Shown here piece after piece: positions 1 through 6,513 of a stretch of 8,544 bases of DNA. The notes under the pieces were generated by a model. That model made no database searches. It was not told the DNA's origin and saw only the letters and a program-made list of their open reading frames with translations. How positions within the stretch are numbered: position 1 is the stretch's first letter; every line of letters starts with the position of its first letter. The position numbers were made by a program, and so were the translations under genes. Source of the DNA: Rickettsiaceae bacterium (GTDB lineage Bacteria; Pseudomonadota; Alphaproteobacteria; Rickettsiales; Rickettsiaceae); NCBI GenBank assembly GCA_017995275.1, contig JAGOJE010000034.1:1-8544 (forward strand), in the 5' to 3' direction.

Positions 1-474
1 GAATATATTTGGCCAAAGTTCTGCAAGTACATAAAATACTATACATCCCCAGTTTGCAGCAAGAGCTATATACCATTTAAAATGAGGATATTTATGCATC
101 AGATCATGTGATCTTATAGCATCCATATGATATAGCTCTATTTGAGGGTATATCACGAAGGCAAAAATCACAAAGAATGATACAAAAAAGATGAGCAAAT
201 AATAATATATCCTCTCAAAAGAAAGGTGATTTACCATCTTTGTATAGACTATTACAAAGATTGCCGCTGCTGGTGTTACGCAGTAAACTTTAGCAAAACT
301 TGTTACCTCCGCTCCTATTTCGGGTATTACTACGCTATCTTTTAAAATTCGTAGAATGTTCTGGTTAAATAACACGCAGAACATCAATAGTGACATCGGA
401 ATGAATTTTGGGAGTTCGTGCCTATAGATAGGCCAGATCTTGGAAAATATAGAATTCGACTTAGGCTGAGCCAT
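1..474 (-). CDS. tlc: ATP/ADP translocase (Tlc/NTT family), N-terminal part, cut by window edge
   Basis: This is the first 158 codons of a nucleotide transporter that runs off the left edge. The family sits in the inner membrane of obligate intracellular bacteria and plant plastids; the classical member exchanges host ATP for bacterial ADP, and paralogues carry other nucleotides. The visible part matches rickettsial Tlc closely as I remember it: IWPI near residue 13, MFCVLFNQNILRILKD at 31-46 (with the charged K45 of the LRxxKD segment), an IGAEVTSFAKVY stretch at 53-64, and FKWYIALAANW followed by FYVLAELW at 132-154. Hydrophobic segments at about 26-42, 62-79, 89-111 and 135-152 fit the first helices of the usual twelve. 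The ATG start gives the normal short polar N-terminus. No good ribosome binding site is visible; the 18 bases upstream follow a T10 tract. Substrate specificity cannot be told because the later signature residues lie outside the window. Confidence 0.92.
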   Translation of the reverse strand, partial: MAQPKSNSIFSKIWPIYRHELPKFIPMSLLMFCVLFNQNILRILKDSVVIPEIGAEVTSFAKVYCVTPAAAIFVIVYTKMVNHLSFERIYYYLLIFFVSFFVIFAFVIYPQIELYHMDAIRSHDLMHKYPHFKWYIALAANWGCIVFYVLAELWPNIF

Positions 475-492
475 CAAAATTACCAATAAAGC

Positions 493-524
493 AAAAAAAA
501 AACTTGCGGATTAGGAAATCCAAG
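493..524 (-). terminator. intrinsic terminator after the TPR gene, possibly an attenuator in the tlc leader
   Basis: Read on the minus strand, CTTGGATT, loop TCCT, then AATCC, a two-base bulge and AAG form an 8-bp stem directly followed by ten T (502-493). This is the classic rho-independent layout for leftward transcription, placed 88 bases after the TPR gene stop. The T run ends only 18 bases before the tlc ATG, so a promoter at 554-582 would have to read through it. On the plus strand the same hairpin is followed only by CTTTTAATT, and no plus-strand gene ends here. Confidence 0.7.
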
Positions 525-553
525 CTTTTAATTCACCAAATATGCTGTAATGC

Positions 554-603
554 AGTATAAGCGAAAGTGCACCATTTGTATATAAAATAACAAAAAATGT
601 CAA
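554..603 (-). promoter_or_regulatory. candidate tlc promoter
   Basis: On the minus strand, TATACA (582-577) and TATACT (559-554) are separated by 17 bases, matching sigma70 consensus at 4/6 and 5/6. Transcription would start near 547, leaving a leader of about 70 bases before the tlc ATG. A perfect TTGACA (603-598) lies just upstream, but its best partner, TATACA, is only 15 bases away. This is inference in AT-rich DNA, where chance matches are common. Confidence 0.4.
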
Positions 604-611
604 GATATTTT

Positions 612-1529
612 TTAGATATCGTTAGGTGTAGGATCAATATCGCCAGATATATTATCAGATATTGGATTTGCTTCTTCGCAGTCTTGGTGAGGAATATATC
701 TATCCATTATGCCAAAAAATGGCGCCCCTAGCGACTCAAGTTTTTCGGCTGTATTTTCAAGTCCGCTTTGCAAAGAGTGTTGCATCTCGAGTGAAAATTT
801 ATCTTTTAATTCCATGGCAGAAGCAAATTTTTCAAATGCCATTTCATCTAAACCGTATTGTGCGTAGGTTCTTCCTAAATATATAATACTTTTGGCGATT
901 AAGTCATACACTTGTGGAAAATCCTGTAAATATTCATACGGATCGCTCCCATGTTTTTCCCTGAGATATGAATAGAGGCTACTGGTTTCTTCCATCATTG
1001 CAATAATACCATAGTTCTTTGTAAGAAAAATTTTGTCTAATGTGGAGTTTTTTTGTAACTCTTGGCCATATTCATCCATCTTACTTAAATATTTTGTGCA
1101 AAGAGTTCCTACATCCTCTTTAAAATGGGAAAATCTTTCATCGACTTCTGGACATCGCTTAAATATTGCCGCGCTATTGATTCCCATTTTCAGTGCGTCG
1201 TGATACTTATTTTGCAAAAAATAGATATATCCTATGTTATTTAATCCTCCGGCAACCCATTGGCTGTCCTCACCATAAGTCTTTTTAAATATTCCGATGG
1301 CCCATTCTATATATTCCTTGGCTTCATCATGTTTTTTCATCTTTAAATATGTCATACCAAGATTATTTAGAGCCTCTGCTACTTGAGGCTCAGTTGTGGC
1401 TGAATCCAAAGCATTTGCTATATTTGAAAGTGCGGCCTCTGGATTATTGTTGATATCTAATTCGATTTGTCCGCGCAAAGAGTCCAACAAGTACTTAATA
1501 CTTCTATCTTGTGTGTTTCTATCTTTCAT
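612..1529 (-). CDS. tetratricopeptide-repeat protein, function unknown
   Basis: A 305-residue soluble protein with no signal peptide or membrane segment. Two adjacent TPR units are visible at about 51-84 (LNNLGMTYLKMKKHDEAKEY) and 94-126 (LNNIGYIYFLQNKYHDALKM), in the kinesin-light-chain style, with a weaker upstream helix pair at about 30-45. A further unit lies at about 212-245 (IYLGRTYAQYGLDEMAFEKF). The middle, about 130-210, is helical without clear repeats. The last 20 residues are acidic and proline/asparagine rich, likely a disordered tail. TPRs bind proteins, so a scaffold or chaperone role is plausible, but no partner can be read from the sequence. The ATG lies 3 bases after the mlaA stop, so it is probably cotranscribed and translationally coupled as the last gene of the leftward operon. 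I do not recognise it as a named gene. Confidence 0.85.
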   Translation of the reverse strand: MKDRNTQDRSIKYLLDSLRGQIELDINNNPEAALSNIANALDSATTEPQVAEALNNLGMTYLKMKKHDEAKEYIEWAIGIFKKTYGEDSQWVAGGLNNIGYIYFLQNKYHDALKMGINSAAIFKRCPEVDERFSHFKEDVGTLCTKYLSKMDEYGQELQKNSTLDKIFLTKNYGIIAMMEETSSLYSYLREKHGSDPYEYLQDFPQVYDLIAKSIIYLGRTYAQYGLDEMAFEKFASAMELKDKFSLEMQHSLQSGLENTAEKLESLGAPFFGIMDRYIPHQDCEEANPISDNISGDIDPTPNDI

Positions 1530-1532
1530 AGA

Positions 1533-2312
1533 TTATTTCAAAGCCATTCTTTTGCATCTATATCCAGCAGGATACCTCAGGCTTTTATGTCTATTTTGTT
1601 GGAAGGTCGTTCTGATTGTTACATAAGGATCAGGAGATCTTTTTGCTACATAATCAGTAAAGTCTAGCACTTCAGAACGTTTCTGTACCAACGATACACC
1701 AGCTAAAGCATATGAGAAATCTCTATGTAGAGGACGTTTAAGTGGATTTAGTTTGCTGTTAAATACTATAGGATCAAACATATCCCTAACATTTGACGAT
1801 CCATAGAATGGAAGCACAACATAAGGGCCAGGGCCTACTCCATACCTCGCAAGTGTTGATCCAAATGTTTGAGGAGCTGGCTTTTCCACGCCAAACCCAG
1901 CAGCAACATCAAAGAAACCACCAATACCTAAAGTGCTGTTTATTAAAAATTGCCATAGGCTTTGGGATGCATTTTTTGCATCAGCTTGTAATACTGTATT
2001 TACAGTAGTTAAAGGAACAGAGAAGTTGTCAACAAAGTTGCTAACCTTATCTCTTGCATAATCACTAACAAGCTCCCTGTAACCTCTTGCTATTGGCCTT
2101 AGTAAGAAATGATCAAGAACTGAGTTAAAAATAAAGATCTTTCTATTTACTTTTTCAAATGGATCGTCAAGATCTGCGCATGAATCGTCTGAATCAATAG
2201 AATAATTATATTTAGAAGATGCTAAAGCATCGCTATGCTGAAATAATAATAATGAAAATACAGCGAGTGTGGAGGACGCAAACTTCATGATTTTTGACAT
2301 AAGTTCTCTCAT
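1533..2312 (-). CDS. mlaA: MlaA (VacJ) outer-membrane phospholipid protein, probably without a lipid anchor
   Basis: MlaA sits in the inner leaflet of the outer membrane, usually with porins, and removes mislocalised phospholipid from the outer leaflet for return transport by the Mla system. Family marks are DPFEKVNR at 50-57, LRPIARGYRE at 71-80, NFVDNFSVPLTTVN at 92-105, NSTLGIGGFFDVAAGFG at 125-141 (the amphipathic, channel-lining part) and FGSTLARYGVGPGPYVVLP at 150-168. The 259-residue length is normal. Residues 9-31 form a signal peptide, but no lipobox cysteine is present; ALA-SS at 29-33 looks like a signal peptidase I site, whereas E. coli MlaA is a lipoprotein. The C-terminal 20 residues are strongly basic. 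The ATG overlaps the upstream stop as ATGA; the in-frame ATG at codon 5 (2300) has a better GAGA Shine-Dalgarno-like element and may be the true start. No other mla gene is in the window. Confidence 0.93.
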   Translation of the reverse strand: MRELMSKIMKFASSTLAVFSLLLFQHSDALASSKYNYSIDSDDSCADLDDPFEKVNRKIFIFNSVLDHFLLRPIARGYRELVSDYARDKVSNFVDNFSVPLTTVNTVLQADAKNASQSLWQFLINSTLGIGGFFDVAAGFGVEKPAPQTFGSTLARYGVGPGPYVVLPFYGSSNVRDMFDPIVFNSKLNPLKRPLHRDFSYALAGVSLVQKRSEVLDFTDYVAKRSPDPYVTIRTTFQQNRHKSLRYPAGYRCKRMALK

Positions 2313-3337
2313 TTTTTGGCTATGAACATTTTATATGTTGCAGTTTTAGGAAACCGCCACTCCTTTATATCCAATATCTCCAATTCTGCAAGCTTTAACT
2401 TTGCCGTTATTTCATCTGCTGAATATATGAAACGACATTCAAAAGGGTTCCAAATAGTCTGAGTGTCTGTTTGCAAAAGCAATGCAAGGTATCCATTTTT
2501 TTCTAGAATTCTTGTTATTCTCGAGAAATATAGGTCTAAATTTTTTGCAAAATCAAGAGAATTGAAGCTAAAAATTATGTTGTATTTTTCTTCTTCTGGG
2601 GAATTTAAGAACTGTTTTGCGCTCATACTTACTATTTTGTCATATACTCTTATTTTATCATCTCTGATAGATTTAGTATATGAGGTTAGTTCTTCTATAT
2701 TATCAACGCCTGTTAAAGTGTAATTTTTTTGCATTGTTCTATCTATTTCTGCGCCAATGAATCCGCATGAGCATCCAAGGTCAAGAATCTTACAATCTTT
2801 TGGTAGTTCTTCTACCACAGAAAGAAGGTCTTTTGTCAATAGTCTTGGCAGATATTTGGGGTAGTTAATCCATTTTTTTATATATGATTCTGATGTTATA
2901 CGGCGATATTCATCTAGAATTTTAGTGGGTGATTGTGTAACTTCTGCAGAGTTTTCTAAGAATGCTTTTAGCCCGACTTTATCTTCATCGCCTGCTTTTT
3001 CTAAATAGGATATCGCTTTTTCTTTGTCCTTTTTTAGAAAATAGCACCATCCAATTCCATAAAACACTTCCTTATCATTTGGGGCTATTAATGTATCTAT
3101 TATTTTAAATCTCACAAGAGCATCTGATATATTTCCTTGTTTTATGTGGTACCAAGCAAGATCTATATTTGTATCCTTTAAATTATCAAGATTAGTTCTT
3201 ACCTTTTCTATGTGAAGCTTTAAATCCTGATATTGTTCTATAAAGAAATTTTTTAAATTCGCTACAGAATTCATTGTATTTGTTACTCCTCCAGCTACTG
3301 AAGATCCAAAAGATTTAACTTTGTCTAAAATGCTCAT
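2309..3337 (-). CDS. TPR-like region fused to a class I SAM-dependent methyltransferase
   Basis: A 342-residue protein in three parts. Residues 1-50 are an amphipathic, small-residue-rich segment (KVKSFGSSVAGGVTNTMNSV) that then becomes helical. Residues 57-116 look like about two TPR helix pairs (LAWYHIKQGNISDALVRF; FYGIGWCYFLKKDKEKAISY). From about 155 a Rossmann methyltransferase follows: motif I ILDLGCSCGFIGAEI at 184-198, the acidic residue of motif II at D212 (TGVDN), FSFNSLDF at 256-263 and ILEKNGYLALLL at 277-288. The target (sugar, lipid or small molecule) cannot be read. The start is set at the ATG at 3337 because AAGGT lies about 9 bases upstream; a TTG seven codons earlier is in frame but precedes that site. 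It is the first gene of the leftward operon, overlaps mlaA by ATGA, and has no convincing promoter of its own. Confidence 0.85.
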   Translation of the reverse strand: MSILDKVKSFGSSVAGGVTNTMNSVANLKNFFIEQYQDLKLHIEKVRTNLDNLKDTNIDLAWYHIKQGNISDALVRFKIIDTLIAPNDKEVFYGIGWCYFLKKDKEKAISYLEKAGDEDKVGLKAFLENSAEVTQSPTKILDEYRRITSESYIKKWINYPKYLPRLLTKDLLSVVEELPKDCKILDLGCSCGFIGAEIDRTMQKNYTLTGVDNIEELTSYTKSIRDDKIRVYDKIVSMSAKQFLNSPEEEKYNIIFSFNSLDFAKNLDLYFSRITRILEKNGYLALLLQTDTQTIWNPFECRFIYSADEITAKLKLAELEILDIKEWRFPKTATYKMFIAKK

Positions 3338-3345
3338 AAAAATAT

Positions 3346-3350
3346 ACCTT
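3346..3350 (-). promoter_or_regulatory. ribosome binding site that fixes the methyltransferase start
   Basis: On the minus strand AAGGT (3350-3346), inside GGAAATAAGGT, lies 8 bases before the ATG at 3337. It lies within the reading frame that would begin at the TTG at 3358, so it supports the shorter protein. Confidence 0.6.
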
Positions 3351-3359
3351 ATTTCCAAT

Positions 3360-3388
3360 TTGATTTTGGTCGTATGTTTCCATATAAT
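3360..3388 (+). promoter_or_regulatory. promoter of the aatA-waaA-lpxK-lpxL operon
   Basis: TTGATT (3360-3365) and a perfect TATAAT (3383-3388) are separated by 17 bases, a near-consensus sigma70 promoter. The start point would be near 3395, giving a leader of about 55 bases before the aatA ATG at 3451. It is the only good rightward promoter I see ahead of the five overlapping genes. Confidence 0.7.
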
Positions 3389-3399
3389 CTTGCTAAGAT
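3387..3399. repeat. short palindrome over the -10 and start region
   Basis: ATCTT-GCT-AAGAT is a 5-bp inverted repeat beginning inside the TATAAT box and covering the predicted start. A further ATCTTAG at 3435-3441 can pair with CTAAGAT at 3393-3399, giving a 7-bp stem with a 35-base loop across the leader. It could be an operator half-site pair or a leader structure; chance is also possible at this base composition. Confidence 0.3.
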
Positions 3400-3450
3400 C
3401 AACATATAAGTGATTTTTACTTTTTAAAACATCAATCTTAGTGAAACATT

Positions 3451-4656
3451 ATGACTCTAATATCGCAACGTCTTGACTTAATAAAGCCATCACCAACTTT
3501 AGCTGTCTCTCAAAAAGCAGCAGAATTAAAAAAACAAGGTATCGATGTGATATCTATGGGAGCTGGGGAACCTGATTTTGATACTCCTGAGAATATAAAA
3601 TTAGCTGCAATAAGTGCAATAAAGAGGGGGGAAACAAAATATACCAATGTTAATGGAACTTTGGAGCTTAGAACTGCAATAGTAAAAAAATTTAAAAATG
3701 AAAATGATCTTGATTATAAGCCAGATGAAATAATAGTATCAAATGGTGGAAAGCAGGTGATTTATAATCTTTTTATGGCATCTTTGAATCCTTCAGATGA
3801 AGTTATAATACCTGCGCCATATTGGGTGTCTTATCCAGATATTGTAACTCTTTCAGGTGGGGTGCCTATATTTGTAGAATGCCAAATAGAGGATGGATTC
3901 AAATTAACTCCAGATAAATTAAGAAAAGCTATCAGCGCAAAAACTAAGTGGCTAATCATTAATTCTCCAAGTAATCCATCAGGTTCCGCATATACGAAAC
4001 AAGAGCTTTTGTCTTTAGCATCTGTGCTTGAAGAATTTCCTCATGTTAATGTAATGACTGATGACATATATGAGCATATAATTTTTGATGATTTTAAATT
4101 TTTTACTTTAGCATCTGTTGCGCCACAGTTAAAAAGCAGAATCTTTATAGTTGGTGGGGTATCAAAAACCTATTCTATGACAGGGTGGAGGATTGGATAT
4201 GGAGCTGGTAATAAAGATCTTGTAAATGCAATGTCTGTAATTCAATCTCAAACTACTTCTAACGCTTCTTCTATAAGCCAGGCTGCTTCTATAGAGGCTC
4301 TTTCTGGTGATCAAAGTTTTATTATTCCAAACAGAAATGGTTTTCAGGAAAAGAGAGACTTGGCATTTGAGATATTGTCTTCTACTAGAGGCCTTGAGTG
4401 CTATAAGCCTGAAGGAGCTTTTTATTTATTTCCTAGATGCGAAGGTTTAATAGGTAAAAAAACACATTCTGGAGAAGTGATAGCTAATGATACAGATCTT
4501 GCTTCTTATTTAGTAAATGCAGGAAGGGTTGCTGTTGTTCCTGGTAGTGCTTTCGGCCTTGCTGGATATTTTCGTATATCATATGCTATGAATATAGATG
4601 AGTTAAAAGAAGGATGCTTGAGAATTAAAGAATTCTGTGAGAAGTTGCATGATTAA
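3451..4656 (+). CDS. aatA: aspartate aminotransferase, PLP fold type I (class Ib)
   Basis: Catalyses reversible amino transfer between aspartate and 2-oxoglutarate, giving oxaloacetate and glutamate, in the cytoplasm. At 401 residues it is full length and matches rickettsial AatA closely as I remember it. Visible marks are GAGEPDFDTP at 37-46, SNGGKQVIYN at 97-106, PAPYWVSYPD at 121-130, NSPSNPSG at 171-178 with cofactor-contacting N175, DDIYEH at 204-209, the PLP lysine K239 in SKTYSMTGWRIGYG, and substrate-carboxylate R375 in YFRISY. Related class Ib enzymes sometimes also act on prephenate or aromatic substrates, so the exact range is open. It starts with ATG; no clear Shine-Dalgarno site is seen. 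It heads an operon whose other genes are lipid and LPS genes, an association I recall from Rickettsia but with no obvious metabolic link. Confidence 0.96.
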   Translation: MTLISQRLDLIKPSPTLAVSQKAAELKKQGIDVISMGAGEPDFDTPENIKLAAISAIKRGETKYTNVNGTLELRTAIVKKFKNENDLDYKPDEIIVSNGGKQVIYNLFMASLNPSDEVIIPAPYWVSYPDIVTLSGGVPIFVECQIEDGFKLTPDKLRKAISAKTKWLIINSPSNPSGSAYTKQELLSLASVLEEFPHVNVMTDDIYEHIIFDDFKFFTLASVAPQLKSRIFIVGGVSKTYSMTGWRIGYGAGNKDLVNAMSVIQSQTTSNASSISQAASIEALSGDQSFIIPNRNGFQEKRDLAFEILSSTRGLECYKPEGAFYLFPRCEGLIGKKTHSGEVIANDTDLASYLVNAGRVAVVPGSAFGLAGYFRISYAMNIDELKEGCLRIKEFCEKLHD

Positions 4657-5275
4657 AGCGTTCTTGCGGTATTTTGCTTCCTTGATTTTAACTTTATATC
4701 TGAAATTTGTATACCTCACTACAAGGTGGAACTATGTCCTTCCTTTTGGTTATAAGAAAAAAGACTTTGACTGCTCGGTAAAAACTATTTTTGCTATTTG
4801 GCATAATAGGTTAGCAATAGTACCTTATGCTTTTAAGGCTCATAAAAACACTTACGCTCTCGTATCTCCACATTCCGATGGAAAAATAATATCAAATATC
4901 TTGAGATTTATGGGGCATAAAGTAATAGAAGGTTCCACAAACCGTAATCCTTTGCAAGCAACTAGAAAGATAATATCAGCACTTCATAATAGTAGTAATA
5001 TAGTAATAACTCCTGATGGTCCAAAGGGGCCTAAATATGAAATAAATAGTAACATAATGGGTATTGCCAGGATGACAGGGGCAAAAGTTGTGCCAATGTC
5101 TGCTTATATGGAGAATAACATCAAAATTAATAGTTGGGATGAGCTTATATTTCCATTACCCTTTGGTAAGGGAGTGATATATCTTGGAGAAGAAATAGAA
5201 AGTAGCGAGAATGATGATCTTTCTGCATTGCGATTGAAAGAAGCTTTGCTAGAACTTTCCAGAGAGGGGAAATGA
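4649..5275 (+). CDS. DUF374 family, lysophospholipid-acyltransferase-like protein
   Basis: A 208-residue protein of the DUF374 branch of the LPLAT acyltransferase superfamily, often found beside waaA in alphaproteobacteria. A hydrophobic N-terminal segment (about 6-24) probably holds it at the inner membrane. Family marks are IWHNRL at 50-55, SPHSDGKIIS at 73-82, GSTNRN at 95-100, TPDGPKGP at 121-128 and FPLPFGKG at 168-175. These occupy the places of the acyltransferase blocks, though the standard HX4D is not clear. Acyl transfer to a lipid A precursor or phospholipid is inferred from fold and neighbours; the substrate is unknown. The start chosen is the ATG at 4649, preceded by GAGAAG and overlapping the aatA stop by 8 bases (ATGATTAA). 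A GTG at 4637 would add four residues and lacks a comparable site. It overlaps waaA by ATGA. Confidence 0.88.
   Translation: MIKAFLRYFASLILTLYLKFVYLTTRWNYVLPFGYKKKDFDCSVKTIFAIWHNRLAIVPYAFKAHKNTYALVSPHSDGKIISNILRFMGHKVIEGSTNRNPLQATRKIISALHNSSNIVITPDGPKGPKYEINSNIMGIARMTGAKVVPMSAYMENNIKINSWDELIFPLPFGKGVIYLGEEIESSENDDLSALRLKEALLELSREGK
5263..5269 (+). promoter_or_regulatory. strong ribosome binding site of waaA
   Basis: AGAGGGG lies just before the waaA ATG at 5272, inside the end of the DUF374 gene. It supports the overlapping start and independent initiation of waaA beyond simple coupling. Confidence 0.55.
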
Positions 5276-6513
5276 TAATATTTTACAGATTGCTAGGTTT
5301 TATATTGTTTCCATTGATAGTTTTGTGGATAGCTATAAGACTTTTTAAGGGGAAGGAGGAGATTTCTCATATAGGGGAAAGGTTTGGTTTTACTTCGCAA
5401 AAAAGATCAGCAAAAAAATATATATGGATTCACGCGGCAAGCGTTGGGGAGTCTCTTATTGCTCTAAATTTAGCACATAGCTTAAAGAATAAATATGTGG
5501 GTTATGATATTCTAATCACAACTGGCACTGTTACTTCAGCTAAGCTTGTATCATCAAGGCTGAAAGATGGAATGATTCATCAATATATTCCGATTGATGA
5601 ATATTTCTCAGTTAGAAGATTTATAAAATTTTGGACTCCATCGATTGGTATATTCATTGAGTCAGAAATATGGCCAAATTTAGTTAGTATCAGTAGTGAT
5701 TTTTGTCCTATTTTGATTGCAAGTGCCATTATGTCAGAAGTTTCATTAAAAAACTGGAAAAAATATCCGGATTTTGCACGTCATTTGTTTTCTAAATTTT
5801 CTGCAATTTTATGTCAAACTTCAAATGATGTAGAAAAATATCGTCAGATCTGTGATATTAATGTCGTCAAATTAGGGAATTTGAAGTTTTCTTCTCCAAT
5901 TCCATTTGTAAATAAAAATGATTTGGTACTACTTAGGGAGCAGATTAGAGGAAAAGTTGTCTTACTTGCAGCTAGCACTCATGATGGGGATGAAAAAATA
6001 ATTCTAGATATATTTAGTAAATTACATCAAAAGCACTCTGATCTGATTCTGATAATTGCTGTGCGTCATCCTTATAGGTCAGATGAGGTATCTAAATTGG
6101 TGTCTTCATTCGGGTTTGGTTACGCCTTACGATCTTCCGATTCTAATATTTCAAAGGATGTTTATATAGTTGATACGATAGGGGAATTGGGTTTGTTCTA
6201 TAGTATAGCAGATATTTCATTCATTGGCGGTTCCTTTAATCATGGCGGGCATAACTTCCTTGAAGCTACTTTTTTTGACGCCAAGATAGTTGTAGGGCCT
6301 GACATGAGCAATTTCCTAAGTCTTACGGAAGAGTTTGTATCTGGCGATGGTATATTGCAGGCAAAGGATGAGGAGGATTTGCTGCAGAAGATAGATTATT
6401 GTTTAACTAGCAATGATTCTAAGCAGATGATTCAAAAAGCACGTGACATAGTCTCAAGAAATAGTACAATCATTGATGGTTATGTTGAAAATATTGGGGC
6501 TTATTTAAAATAA
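5272..6513 (+). CDS. waaA: 3-deoxy-D-manno-octulosonic acid (Kdo) transferase
   Basis: A GT30 glycosyltransferase that moves Kdo from CMP-Kdo onto the lipid A precursor at the cytoplasmic face of the inner membrane. At 413 residues it is of normal length. Residues 3-24 form the N-terminal membrane anchor. The acceptor domain shows IWIHAASVGES at 51-61 with the likely catalytic base E60, ILITTGTVTSAK at 80-91, and GIFIESEIWPN at 126-136. The donor domain shows AASTHDGDE at 233-241, RHPYR at 265-269, and FIGGSFNHGGHNFLEA at 317-332 followed by GPDM. One motif differs: where family members usually have NAR-(I/L)-S, this protein has SAIMSEVS at 151-158, losing the asparagine and arginine. The number of Kdo units added cannot be predicted. 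It overlaps the DUF374 gene by 4 bases and lpxK by 1. Confidence 0.95.
   Translation: MIIFYRLLGFILFPLIVLWIAIRLFKGKEEISHIGERFGFTSQKRSAKKYIWIHAASVGESLIALNLAHSLKNKYVGYDILITTGTVTSAKLVSSRLKDGMIHQYIPIDEYFSVRRFIKFWTPSIGIFIESEIWPNLVSISSDFCPILIASAIMSEVSLKNWKKYPDFARHLFSKFSAILCQTSNDVEKYRQICDINVVKLGNLKFSSPIPFVNKNDLVLLREQIRGKVVLLAASTHDGDEKIILDIFSKLHQKHSDLILIIAVRHPYRSDEVSKLVSSFGFGYALRSSDSNISKDVYIVDTIGELGLFYSIADISFIGGSFNHGGHNFLEATFFDAKIVVGPDMSNFLSLTEEFVSGDGILQAKDEEDLLQKIDYCLTSNDSKQMIQKARDIVSRNSTIIDGYVENIGAYLK

Noticed and set aside
493..502. A10 tract as a frameshift or slippage site
   Set aside because: It lies outside coding sequence, so slippage would not alter a protein; the terminator reading explains it.
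662..886. A 74-codon plus-strand open frame
   Set aside because: It lies antisense to the TPR gene, has no family resemblance and no ribosome site; it reads as a shadow of the real gene.
1396..2008. Three plus-strand open frames of 66-76 codons
   Set aside because: They lie antisense to the TPR and mlaA genes, whose frames show clear family motifs; their composition is not protein-like.
2463..2723. An 86-codon plus-strand open frame
   Set aside because: It is fully antisense to the methyltransferase domain and has no recognisable features.
3338..3358. TTG start adding seven residues to the methyltransferase
   Set aside because: The Shine-Dalgarno site lies after the TTG and before the ATG at 3337, so the ATG start is preferred.
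3338..3450. Leftward promoter for the methyltransferase-mlaA operon
   Set aside because: Several TATATG/TTATAT-like boxes occur, but none has a -35 match better than about 3/6 at proper spacing; a promoter must exist but I cannot place it.
4637..4648. GTG start adding four residues to the DUF374 protein
   Set aside because: The ATG at 4649 has a GAGAAG element at suitable distance and a usual short overlap with aatA.
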